A stretch of DNA of 55,166 nucleotides, from NCBI GenBank assembly GCA_934630495.1, contig CAKTVW010000011.1:1-55166 (forward strand), written 5' to 3'. The stretch is from an uncultured Oscillospiraceae bacterium (GTDB taxonomy: Bacteria > Bacillota > Clostridia > Oscillospirales > Oscillospiraceae). A model generated the notes under the pieces. It did not search any database, was not told the DNA's origin, and saw nothing but the letters and a program-made list of their open reading frames with translations. Positions 8,159 through 15,183 of the stretch are shown in pieces. The position numbers were made by a program, and so were the translations under genes. Each line of letters starts with the position of its first letter. Within the stretch, counting starts at the first letter, position 1.

Positions 8159-8177
8159 GCGGCCAGTTCTGTCCGCC
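8159..8177. repeat. left hairpin duplication flanking repeated element copy A
   Basis: GCGGCCAGTTCTGTCCGCC, an imperfect hairpin sequence. It recurs with one mismatch at 8434-8452 on the other side of the ~250-bp element, like an unusually long target-site duplication. Confidence 0.75.
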
Positions 8178-8180
8178 CCC

Positions 8181-8430
8181 GACTGTCAAAAAAGTCCGTA
8201 ATCGTCAAAATCGTTAATTCTTAACAGAGTTCCGCTCGATGCGTTTTGATTTGCAAAAGCAGGATATTTCTAAACTTTGCAGTGAAAGAAATTGCTTGCT
8301 TTGCAAGGATTTTGACTTACTGCGCAACTTGCACCCTAACGTACCCATGTACGCCGACGGGCGCAAGTTGCTTGTCTTACGAACTTTTTAGCAGTCTGCC
8401 AGCGTGCCGAAAAGGGTTTTTCGACACGCT
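8181..8430. mobile_element. 250-bp structured repeat element, copy A (glmS leader)
   Basis: A non-coding element whose other copy is at 14875-15123. The copies share the first ~33 bases (starting GACTGTCAAAAAAGTCC) and the last ~140 bases almost exactly, while the middle ~80 bases have diverged. The conserved part contains a 13-bp hairpin (8314-8374 region) whose arms differ between copies with compensating changes. It also has a terminal 15-bp hairpin (CAGCGTG...CACGCTG) ending the element. It sits inside the predicted glmS 5' leader, flanked by a direct repeat of a small hairpin. No open reading frame is present, so if mobile it must be moved by other proteins. Confidence 0.7.
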
Positions 8431-8433
8431 GAG

Positions 8434-8452
8434 GCGGCCAGTTCTGCCCGCC
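8434..8452. repeat. right hairpin duplication flanking repeated element copy A
   Basis: GCGGCCAGTTCTGCCCGCC, the partner of 8159-8177 with one difference (C for T). Confidence 0.75.
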
Positions 8453-8480
8453 TGATGCGTCAACATCATGACATACGGAG

Positions 8481-8509
8481 ATTATACCGCAAATATTTGT
8501 CAAAATCAA
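8481..8509 (-). promoter_or_regulatory. glmS promoter
   Basis: On the minus strand TTGATT (8509-8504), a 17-base spacer and perfect TATAAT (8486-8481). A start near 8474 gives glmS a leader of about 340 bases that contains the whole repeated element. Confidence 0.7.
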
Positions 8510-8544
8510 CTGAAAATTTGCATTTTTCGGTTGTGCTTCAAAAG

Positions 8545-9411
8545 TCAATCGAAAATGGATAATTGCTCGGCGCGATTTTCCGGGAGCTTTTGCGGCAAAA
8601 GCGGGATCGGAAGCGCTCCGAGGCGCATCAGCTCCGCCGCACCGGGACTGCCGTCATCGGCCGCATAAACGGTCGAAAGGCCGCGCCGCAGATTGTCCGA
8701 GGCACCCGCCCAGCTTCCTCCGCGTCCGGCCTCGCACTGCGCGACAAAAACGCATTCTCCGAGCGCATGAATATAATGATTTCGGCGAAGGGCGCGTCTT
8801 GTGCTGAACGCGCAGTCACAGCCCTCGTCGCTGATATAGAGCACCCGCTCACGCGGCGTACGTCGGGTCAATTCGTCCGGGACAAAGCAGATCACGCGCC
8901 CGCCCGTCGCAAGGCAGGCCCCCTGCGCCGCATCGTCGGCGCCGCGCGCACCGCCCGAAACCAGCGTAAGCCCCGCTTCCGCCGCCAGCGTACCGATCCG
9001 TTCGGCAAAGCGGCGGTTCTCCGGGCGAAGCTCCCGCGCTCCGACCAGCGCGACGCAGGGCGTCTGCAAAATACCGACATCCCCCAAGCAAAACAGCGCG
9101 GGCGGGCATTCCTCTCCGAGCAGCCGCAGGCGCTGCGGAAAGCCCGGTGAAATACGCGTCAGTACCGTCATCGAGGGAACGGATGCCAGATAACGCCGAA
9201 CGACGGGCGTCGGCTCCAAAAGCGCCGCTACTCTTGCGGAAAAACTCTCAGGAAAGCCCATTGAGGTCAGCAGCGCGGCCGTTAGCTCCCCCTTTTCTCT
9301 TTGCAGCGCCATCCGTTCCGCCAGCATACGGTATTCCGACGCATTCAGGACTGTGACCTCGCGGCCGAGCGGACAGCGCAGCATCAAAAGCGCCTCCTCG
9401 GCGGGACGCAT
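8545..9411 (-). CDS. dprA: DNA-processing protein DprA
   Basis: DprA binds incoming single-stranded DNA and loads RecA during natural transformation. The 288-residue protein has the Rossmann-type core at ~115-260: VALVGARELRPEN, then SGGARGADDAA, the family signature, and ISDEGCDCAF and HYIHALGE further on. The N-terminal ~90 residues are a helical region. The usual C-terminal winged-helix domain appears absent or very short. Its start codon overlaps the helicase stop (TGATG), so it is translated from the same message. DprA alone does not prove competence. Confidence 0.9.
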   Translation of the reverse strand: MRPAEEALLMLRCPLGREVTVLNASEYRMLAERMALQREKGELTAALLTSMGFPESFSARVAALLEPTPVVRRYLASVPSMTVLTRISPGFPQRLRLLGEECPPALFCLGDVGILQTPCVALVGARELRPENRRFAERIGTLAAEAGLTLVSGGARGADDAAQGACLATGGRVICFVPDELTRRTPRERVLYISDEGCDCAFSTRRALRRNHYIHALGECVFVAQCEAGRGGSWAGASDNLRRGLSTVYAADDGSPGAAELMRLGALPIPLLPQKLPENRAEQLSIFD

Positions 9412-10595
9412 CAGAACTTTCTGCGAGGCTGCTTCGGCTCCTCCGCCGGTGCGGGGATCAGGCAGCCGTATTCGTCGAAGATCATCGGCGTAACGGTAAA
9501 GCCGGAGAATTTGGCGATCTCGTCAAGCTTGGCCTTTTCCGGGAAAGAGCCGATCAGCGTAAAGGAAATGCCCTTCTTCCGTGCGCGGCCCGTGCGGCCG
9601 ATGCGGTGGATATAATACTCGTTCTCGTCCGGAACATCGTAGTTAATTACGCCGTCCACGTCGTCCACGTCGATGCCGCGCGAGGCCACGTCCGTGGCGA
9701 TCAGGACGGGCAGCTTGCCCGCGCGAAACGCCGCCATGGTCTTTTCCCGCGTGGACTGCTTGATATCGCCGTGCAGGCAGTCGGCCTGTATCCCCGCGCG
9801 CCGCAGATCGTCGCTGAGCCGCTGGCACATGGCCTTTGTATTGCAGAAAACGATGACCCGCTCGAACGCGCCGGAGCGCAGAATGCGAAGCATCGCCTCT
9901 TCCTTTTCCAGACGCGGCACGGTAATGGAATACTGGTCGATGTCGGGCTTGCTCTCCTCGGTCGGCGCGACGGTGATCTCGACCTCGTCGCGCTGATACA
10001 TCCAGCTTACGGTCATGACCTCCTGCGAGATCGTCGCGGAGAACAGGCCCAGATTCACGCGGTTTTTGATGCGGTTGAGGATGTTCGTCACATCGTCGAA
10101 GAAGCCCATGTCCAGCATTCGGTCCGCTTCATCGAGAATAACGGTCTTGATCTTGTCGAAGCGGATATTCTTCCGGTTGTAATGGTCCATCAGACGGCCC
10201 GGCGTGGCGACCACGATCTGCGGATGCTTGGCAAGGCTTTTGAGCTGCGGCTCCATGCGCTGTCCGCCATAGAGCACCGCTACGCGGATATCCTTGTAAT
10301 AAGTCAGAAGTCCGCGCAGCTCGTCGCAGATCTGGATGGCCAGCTCCCGCGTCGGCGCAAGGATCAGCGCCTGTAGATCGTCGTTCGCGGCGTCTATGTG
10401 CTCGATCATGGGGATGCCGAATGCGAAGGTCTTTCCCGTTCCCGTCGGCGCCTTGGCGATCACGTCGCGCCATTCCAGCAGCGGCGGAATGGCTTCCTCC
10501 TGCACCTTGGTAGGGCTGCCGACGCCTTTTTTCTCCAAAGCGCGCAGAATTTCCTCACTGACGCCCAATTCCTGAAAGGTTTTGCTTGTTTCCAT
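9411..10595 (-). CDS. DEAD-box ATP-dependent RNA helicase
   Basis: An RNA helicase of 394 residues that remodels structured RNA, for example in ribosome assembly, mRNA decay or cold response. All motifs are present in order: Q motif near residue 20, APTGTGKT (I), PTRELA (Ia), TPGRLMD (Ib), VILDEADRMLD (II), SAT (III), VIVFCNTK (IV), RGIDVDDVDGVINYD (V) and HRIGRTGR (VI). The C-terminus is short and basic (KQPRRKF), unlike the long tails of CsdA. The ATG at 10595 follows AGGAATCAGT and lies downstream of the promoter. It heads a two-gene operon with dprA. Confidence 0.95.
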   Translation of the reverse strand: METSKTFQELGVSEEILRALEKKGVGSPTKVQEEAIPPLLEWRDVIAKAPTGTGKTFAFGIPMIEHIDAANDDLQALILAPTRELAIQICDELRGLLTYYKDIRVAVLYGGQRMEPQLKSLAKHPQIVVATPGRLMDHYNRKNIRFDKIKTVILDEADRMLDMGFFDDVTNILNRIKNRVNLGLFSATISQEVMTVSWMYQRDEVEITVAPTEESKPDIDQYSITVPRLEKEEAMLRILRSGAFERVIVFCNTKAMCQRLSDDLRRAGIQADCLHGDIKQSTREKTMAAFRAGKLPVLIATDVASRGIDVDDVDGVINYDVPDENEYYIHRIGRTGRARKKGISFTLIGSFPEKAKLDEIAKFSGFTVTPMIFDEYGCLIPAPAEEPKQPRRKF

Positions 10596-10631
10596 ACTGA
10601 TTCCTCGATAAATTTCAAAATATTCATTTAT

Positions 10632-10660
10632 ATCATAGCAAATATGTGCGGAAAAAGCAA
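10632..10660 (-). promoter_or_regulatory. helicase-dprA promoter
   Basis: On the minus strand TTGCTT (10660-10655), a 17-base spacer and TATGAT (10637-10632), 37 bases before the helicase start. Confidence 0.7.
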
Positions 10661-10709
10661 TCCCGAATCCGAAAGAACGATTTTTCGCGAAGCGTTGTCC
10701 GAATCGTCC

Positions 10710-10738
10710 TTGCATTTCGCCGCGAAACACCTTATAAT
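10710..10738 (+). promoter_or_regulatory. punA-mtnA-rqcP promoter
   Basis: TTGCAT (10710-10715), a 17-base spacer and perfect TATAAT (10733-10738). It is divergent from the helicase promoter and drives the three-gene operon that follows. Confidence 0.75.
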
Positions 10739-10815
10739 AGAAATAGATTCGGCATTTTCCCCGAGTCGATCTGCATTATTGATTTGTTATTTTACTATTT
10801 AGGAGGACCCGCACT

Positions 10816-11646
10816 ATGACCGCTTACGAAAAGCTGCAGCGCTGTGTTGCCTGCGTTCGCGAAAAGACCGATTTTGTCCCCGATGTCGCTCTGATCCTCG
10901 GCTCCGGTCTCGGCGCTCTGGCCGACGAGATCGACGCCGTCGCCGCCATTGACTACCACGACATCGAAGGCTTCCCCGTCTCCACCGTCGCGGGGCACAA
11001 GGGCCGCTTTGTCTTCGGCACCTTCGGGGACACCAAGGTCGTGATTATGCAGGGCCGCGTACACTACTATGAGGGCTACTCTATCGAGGACGTGCTGCTC
11101 CCCACTCGCCTGATGGCGCTGCTCGGCGCAAAGGTCCTCTTCCTGACCAACGCCGCGGGCGGCATCAACAAGGGTTTCCACGCAGGCGACTTCATGATTA
11201 TCCGCGACCAGATCATGTGCTTCTTCCCCAATCCGCTGATCGGAGCGAATATGGACGAGCTTGGCCCGCGCTTCCCGGACATGACCGATCTTTACGACCC
11301 GGCGATCAGCGAAACGATCAAGGCCACTGCAAAGCGTCTGGACATCGGTGTGCAGGAAGGCGTTTACTGCCAGCTCACCGGCCCCACCTATGAAACGCCC
11401 GCCGAGATTCGGATGCTGGGCGTTCTGGGCGCGGACGCCGTCGGAATGTCCACAGCGTGCGAAGCCGCCGCCGCGCGCCATGCCGGTATGAAGGTCTGCG
11501 GCATCTCCTGCATCACCAACCTCGCCGCCGGTATCTCTCCCGTACCGCTGAGCCATCAGGAGGTCTTTGACACCGCCAACCGCGTCGCGCCGTTTTTCCG
11601 CAAGCTCGTCCGCGAGAGCATCGTAGAGATCGGTAAGGCGCTATGA
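10816..11646 (+). CDS. punA: purine-nucleoside phosphorylase
   Basis: It cleaves purine nucleosides with phosphate to a free base and (deoxy)ribose-1-phosphate in purine salvage. The protein has 276 residues and belongs to the trimeric family: ILGSGLGALAD phosphate loop, AGHKGRFVFG, QGRVHYYEGY, FLTNAAGGIN and GMSTACEA. The base-site position reads CITN. Asn there is typical of inosine/guanosine phosphorylases, whereas methylthioadenosine phosphorylases carry Asp, so nucleoside phosphorylase is preferred. The ATG follows AGGAGG. The stop overlaps the mtnA start (ATGA), so the two are translationally coupled. Confidence 0.92.
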   Translation: MTAYEKLQRCVACVREKTDFVPDVALILGSGLGALADEIDAVAAIDYHDIEGFPVSTVAGHKGRFVFGTFGDTKVVIMQGRVHYYEGYSIEDVLLPTRLMALLGAKVLFLTNAAGGINKGFHAGDFMIIRDQIMCFFPNPLIGANMDELGPRFPDMTDLYDPAISETIKATAKRLDIGVQEGVYCQLTGPTYETPAEIRMLGVLGADAVGMSTACEAAAARHAGMKVCGISCITNLAAGISPVPLSHQEVFDTANRVAPFFRKLVRESIVEIGKAL

Positions 11647-12728
11647 GCATTCAGTCGGTAACGCACGCCGTCAACGTCCGTCTGGGCGACGACGAGAACA
11701 GCATCGTGATTCTGGATCAAACGCTGCTCCCCAACCGCACCGAATATCTGACGCTGACGGACGCCGAAGCCATGTGGCAGGCAATCTACCGCTTGCAGGT
11801 GCGCGGTGCGCCCGCCATCGGCATTTTTGCCGCCTACGCGATGTCCGTGCTCGCAAGGCGGATCGCCGCACCGGATTTTGACGGCTTTTACGCCGAATAC
11901 ACGCGCCTGTCCGCCTATCTAAATTCCTCGCGTCCGACGGCCGTAAATCTTTCCGCCATGCTCCGCCGAATGGATGCGGCGGTTCTGGCGCACAAGGCTT
12001 CCGACCGCGCGGCATTGCTTGCCGCGCTGACCGCCGAGGCCAAAGCGATCCACGCGGAGGATATGGCCATGTGCCGCAAAATTTCGGAATACGGGCTGTC
12101 CGTGCTGCACAGCGGCGACGGCGTTCTGACGCACTGCAACGCGGGGCCGCTTGCGACCTCTCGCTACGGCACGGCGCAGGGGCCGTTCTATCTTGCCAAG
12201 GAGCAGGGTGTGGATATCCACGTCTGGGTGGACGAGACGCGGCCGCTGCTGCAGGGCGCACGTCTGACCAGCTACGAGCTGACAAAGGCGGGGATCCCCT
12301 GTACGCTGATCTGCGACAACATGGCTGCGACCGTAATGAAGCAGGGCAAGGTGCAGGCCGTATTCTTCGGCTGTGACCGCATCGCCCGCAACGGCGACGT
12401 GGCAAACAAGATCGGCTCGTCGGGCGTGGCGATCCTCGCGAATTACTACGGCATTCCCGTCTACTCGCTCGGCCCGTCGACGACCATCGACTTTTCCTGC
12501 CCGGACGGCGACCATATTCCCATCGAGGAGCGCGACCCCGACGAGATCAAGACGCTGCACTATGCCAAGCCCATGGCGCTTGCCGAAGTGCCGTGCTATA
12601 ATCCCGCTTTTGATGTGACGGATCACCGCCTGCTGGCCGGTATCATCACCGAGCGCGGGATTGTTCGCGCACCTTTTGAAGAAAACTTTGCGAAGCTCTT
12701 CCCGGAGCAGATGCAGAAAACGATCTGA
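11643..12728 (+). CDS. mtnA: methylthioribose-1-phosphate isomerase
   Basis: It converts 5-methylthioribose-1-phosphate to the ribulose form in methionine salvage. The protein has 361 residues, normal length, in the eIF2B-alpha-like fold: RGAPAIGIFAAYA near the N-terminus, LTHCNAGPLATSRYGTA around the catalytic Cys, GCDRIARNGDVANKIG with the catalytic Asp, and YSLGPSTTIDF. It overlaps punA by four bases. No other methionine-salvage gene is in the window, so the isomerase may work in a shortened salvage or carbon-shunt route; that is inference from the gene pair. Confidence 0.93.
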   Translation: MSIQSVTHAVNVRLGDDENSIVILDQTLLPNRTEYLTLTDAEAMWQAIYRLQVRGAPAIGIFAAYAMSVLARRIAAPDFDGFYAEYTRLSAYLNSSRPTAVNLSAMLRRMDAAVLAHKASDRAALLAALTAEAKAIHAEDMAMCRKISEYGLSVLHSGDGVLTHCNAGPLATSRYGTAQGPFYLAKEQGVDIHVWVDETRPLLQGARLTSYELTKAGIPCTLICDNMAATVMKQGKVQAVFFGCDRIARNGDVANKIGSSGVAILANYYGIPVYSLGPSTTIDFSCPDGDHIPIEERDPDEIKTLHYAKPMALAEVPCYNPAFDVTDHRLLAGIITERGIVRAPFEENFAKLFPEQMQKTI

Positions 12729-12737
12729 GGTTATTTC

Positions 12738-12983
12738 ATGCGTTTGGATAAATTTTTAAAGGTATCGCGGCTCATCAAGCGCCGCACCGTCGCCAACGAG
12801 GCCTGCGACAATGCGCGCGTTACGGTCAACGACCGCCCGGCCAAGGCGTCCTACGACGTCAAGGTCGGCGACGTGATTCGCATTGCCTTCGGCAGCCGTA
12901 CGCTGGCCGTCGAAGTGCTTGCCGTGGCGGATGCGGTAAAGAAGGACGATGCCGCCGCCATGTACCGCGAATTGCCCGAATAG
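12738..12983 (+). CDS. rqcP: S4-domain ribosome quality-control factor RqcP
   Basis: An 81-residue protein made almost wholly of one S4 RNA-binding domain (MRLDKFLKVSRLIKRR near the N-terminus; DVKVGDVIRIAFG later). In Firmicutes this family (YabO, related to Hsp15) works with RqcH on stalled 50S subunits to add alanine tails. It starts 9 bases after mtnA with GAGGT upstream, so it is the third gene of this operon. Its S4 domain resembles that of Hsp15, but size and phylum favour RqcP. Confidence 0.88.
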   Translation: MRLDKFLKVSRLIKRRTVANEACDNARVTVNDRPAKASYDVKVGDVIRIAFGSRTLAVEVLAVADAVKKDDAAAMYRELPE

Positions 12984-12999
12984 CCGCCGCAATGCATAA

Positions 13000-13037
13000 A
13001 CCGCCGCCAAACGGAGCATACTGCGTTTGGCGGCGGT
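13000..13037 (+). terminator. hairpin ending the punA operon
   Basis: A perfect 14-bp stem (13000-13013 with 13024-13037, 10-base loop). It lacks a T tract directly after it, so it may act as a transcript-end stabiliser or a weak terminator. Confidence 0.5.
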
Positions 13038-13078
13038 CTGCGTCTGATGTGTTCCCTCACTATTTTTTCAAAAAAGTC

Positions 13079-13107
13079 TTGACAACGTCGGATTTTCGGA
13101 GTATAAT
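13079..13107 (+). promoter_or_regulatory. pyrG promoter
   Basis: Full consensus: TTGACA (13079-13084), 17-base spacer, TATAAT (13102-13107). This is one of the strongest promoters in the window. Confidence 0.9.
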
Positions 13108-13141
13108 GGCTTTGTAATGATTTGGAATATTGTTTTTTGAG

Positions 13142-13197
13142 ACGTTCACCGAGCTTGGGGCCTTCTGCCCCCTAAAGGCATCGGAGGACGTTTTTTT
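13142..13197 (+). promoter_or_regulatory. candidate transcription attenuator in the pyrG leader
   Basis: About 30 bases after the predicted start a stepped hairpin (ACGT..CCGA..GGGG / CCCC..TCGG..ACGT) ends in seven T (13191-13197), 31 bases before the pyrG start codon. A terminator between a strong promoter and its only gene suggests attenuation. In Bacillus subtilis, pyrG is attenuated by G addition at a GGG start when CTP is low; no GGG start is visible here, so the trigger is unknown. Confidence 0.55.
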
Positions 13198-13228
13198 GTA
13201 TATTTACACGCTAGAAAGGAAGGCAGAA

Positions 13229-14833
13229 ATGACAAAATACATCTTTGTGACCGGCGGCGTTGTCTCCGGGCTTGGAAAAGGCATTACGGCAGCTTCTCTC
13301 GGAAGGCTGCTCAAGGCGCGCGGCCTGAAAGTCGCCGCGCAGAAGCTTGACCCGTATATCAATGTCGATCCGGGTACAATGAGTCCGTATCAGCACGGCG
13401 AGGTCTACGTCACGGAGGACGGTGCGGAGACCGATCTCGACCTCGGCCATTATGAGCGCTTTATCGACGAGGACCTGAACCGTTTTTCCAACCTTACGAC
13501 GGGAAAGGTCTACCAGAGCATTTTGGCGAAGGAGCGGCGCGGGGATTATCTCGGGCAGACCGTGCAGGTCATCCCGCACGTTACCGACGAGATCAAGCGC
13601 TTCATCTACGCCGTCGGTAAAAAAGCGGGCGCGGATATCGTTATTACGGAGATCGGCGGCACCACGGGCGATATTGAGAGCCAGCCGTTTTTAGAAGCCG
13701 CGCGGCAGGTCCGCATTGAGCAGGGCCGCGAAAACTGCATTTTCATCCATGTAACGCTGGTCCCCTTCCTGCGCGGAAGTGAGGAGCACAAAACCAAGCC
13801 GACGCAGCACTCCGTTAAGGAGCTGCAGGGCATGGGGATCTCGCCCGACCTGATCGTTCTGCGCAGCGACGAGCCGCTCAGGCCGGAGATCTTCCGTAAG
13901 ATTTCGATGTTCTGCAATGTCAAGCCAGATTGCGTTATAGAGAATCTCACGCTGTCGAGCCTCTATGAAGCACCGCTCATGCTGGAGCAGCAGAATTTTT
14001 CCGGAGTCGTATGCAGAGCACTTTCGCTGGATGTCCCGGAGCCGGAGCTGAACGAGTGGCGTGCCATGGTCGAGCGCGTAAAAAATCCGACGCGCCGCAT
14101 AACGGTCGGACTCGTCGGAAAATATGTTCAGCTCCATGACGCCTATCTTTCCGTAGCCGAAGCGCTGCGCCACGCCGCCTACGCGCAGTCCGCCCGGGTG
14201 GATATCCGCTGGATCAGCAGCGACGGGCTTACCTCCGAGACCGTCGCCGACGCGCTGTCGGACTGCGAGGCGCTTGTCATCCCCGGCGGCTTCGGAGATC
14301 GCGGCATCGACGGCATGGTCGTAGCAGCGCGGTATGCAAGGGAGCGGGACATCCCCCTGCTCGGTATTTGTCTCGGTATGCAGATCGAGGTCATTGAATT
14401 TGCCCGAAACGTCTGCGGGCTGCCCGACGCCGATTCCGGCGAATTTCAGCCGCAGTGCGCGCACAAGGTCATCGATCTTCTGCCCGGGCAGGAGTCGGTC
14501 ACCGACAAGGGCGCCAGCCTGCGCCTCGGCGCGTGGCCGTGTGCGACCGCCGCAGGCAGTCTGCTCCGTCGCTGCTACGGCAAAGAGCTGATCTCCGAGC
14601 GGCACCGCCACCGCTACGAGTTCAACGGCGATTACGCCGAGCTGCTCGGCAAAAACGGCCTGTCCTTCTGCGGCCTTTCGCCGGACGGCCGCATCGTCGA
14701 GGCCGTCGAGCTGCCCGACAAGCGCTTCTATGTCGGCGTGCAGTTCCATCCGGAATTTAAGAGCCGACCGAACCGCCCGCATCCGCTGTTTTACGGCCTG
14801 ATCGAGGAAGCGCTTCGCGGAAGTGAGGAATGA
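13229..14833 (+). CDS. pyrG: CTP synthase
   Basis: It makes CTP from UTP with glutamine or ammonia, the last step of pyrimidine nucleotide synthesis. It has 534 residues, standard. The N-terminal synthetase domain has VTGGVVSGLGKG (ATP loop), QKLDPYINVDPGTMSP and EIGGTTGDIES. The C-terminal glutaminase domain has GICLGMQ (nucleophile Cys) and QFHPEFKSRP (His/Glu of the triad). The ATG at 13229 is preceded by AAGGAAGG; longer readings would start upstream of or inside the attenuator hairpin. It is monocistronic and convergent with groL. Confidence 0.97.
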   Translation: MTKYIFVTGGVVSGLGKGITAASLGRLLKARGLKVAAQKLDPYINVDPGTMSPYQHGEVYVTEDGAETDLDLGHYERFIDEDLNRFSNLTTGKVYQSILAKERRGDYLGQTVQVIPHVTDEIKRFIYAVGKKAGADIVITEIGGTTGDIESQPFLEAARQVRIEQGRENCIFIHVTLVPFLRGSEEHKTKPTQHSVKELQGMGISPDLIVLRSDEPLRPEIFRKISMFCNVKPDCVIENLTLSSLYEAPLMLEQQNFSGVVCRALSLDVPEPELNEWRAMVERVKNPTRRITVGLVGKYVQLHDAYLSVAEALRHAAYAQSARVDIRWISSDGLTSETVADALSDCEALVIPGGFGDRGIDGMVVAARYARERDIPLLGICLGMQIEVIEFARNVCGLPDADSGEFQPQCAHKVIDLLPGQESVTDKGASLRLGAWPCATAAGSLLRRCYGKELISERHRHRYEFNGDYAELLGKNGLSFCGLSPDGRIVEAVELPDKRFYVGVQFHPEFKSRPNRPHPLFYGLIEEALRGSEE

Positions 14834-14835
14834 CA

Positions 14836-14872
14836 GCAACGGCTCCCGATGCATCTGCATCGGGAGCCGTTC
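14836..14872. terminator. pyrG terminator, first copy of a duplicated hairpin
   Basis: A GC-rich hairpin (stem of about 16 bp, arms AACGGCTCCCGATGCA and its inverse) starts 3 bases after the pyrG stop. An identical 37-base copy stands at 15124-15160, on the other side of the repeated element. Confidence 0.8.
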
Positions 14873-14874
14873 CA

Positions 14875-15123
14875 GACTGTCAAAAAAGTCCGTAATCGTC
14901 AAAATCGGTTCACTTTTTTATGGATTTTCAGCCCCTGCGTTTTAATTCAAAAAGCAGAATATCTCGAATTTTATAATGCAAAAAATGCTTACTTTTCAAG
15001 GATTTTGACTTACTGCGCAACTCACGCCCTACCGTACCTATGTACGCCGACGGGCGTGAGTTGCTTGCCTTCCGAACTTTTTAGCAGTCTGTCAGCGTGC
15101 CGAAAAGGGTTTTTCGACACGCT
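14875..15123. mobile_element. 249-bp structured repeat element, copy B (pyrG-groL spacer)
   Basis: The second copy of the element found in the glmS leader, with the same orientation on the plus strand. It keeps the GACTGTC start, the 13-bp hairpin (GCAACTCACGCCC arms on the minus strand, with compensating changes against copy A) and the terminal hairpin around GCCGAAAAGGGTTTTTCG. It separates two identical 37-base copies of the pyrG/groL terminator, so it appears to have inserted at a terminator and duplicated it. It has no coding capacity. Confidence 0.75.
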
Positions 15124-15160
15124 GCAACGGCTCCCGATGCATCTGCATCGGGAGCCGTTC
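15124..15160. terminator. groL terminator, second copy of the duplicated hairpin
   Basis: Identical over 37 bases to 14836-14872. It lies 23 bases after the groL stop on the minus strand and is symmetrical, so it can end groL transcripts. Confidence 0.8.
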
Positions 15161-15183
15161 GGTTTATTCGATTGGCGCGTTTA

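Noticed and set aside
8151..8460. glmS ribozyme in the glmS leader
   Set aside because: GGGCAGAACTGGCC resembles the cleavage-site region (GCGCCAGAACTGGC), but it occurs twice as the flank of the repeated element. The rest of the ribozyme core cannot be found.
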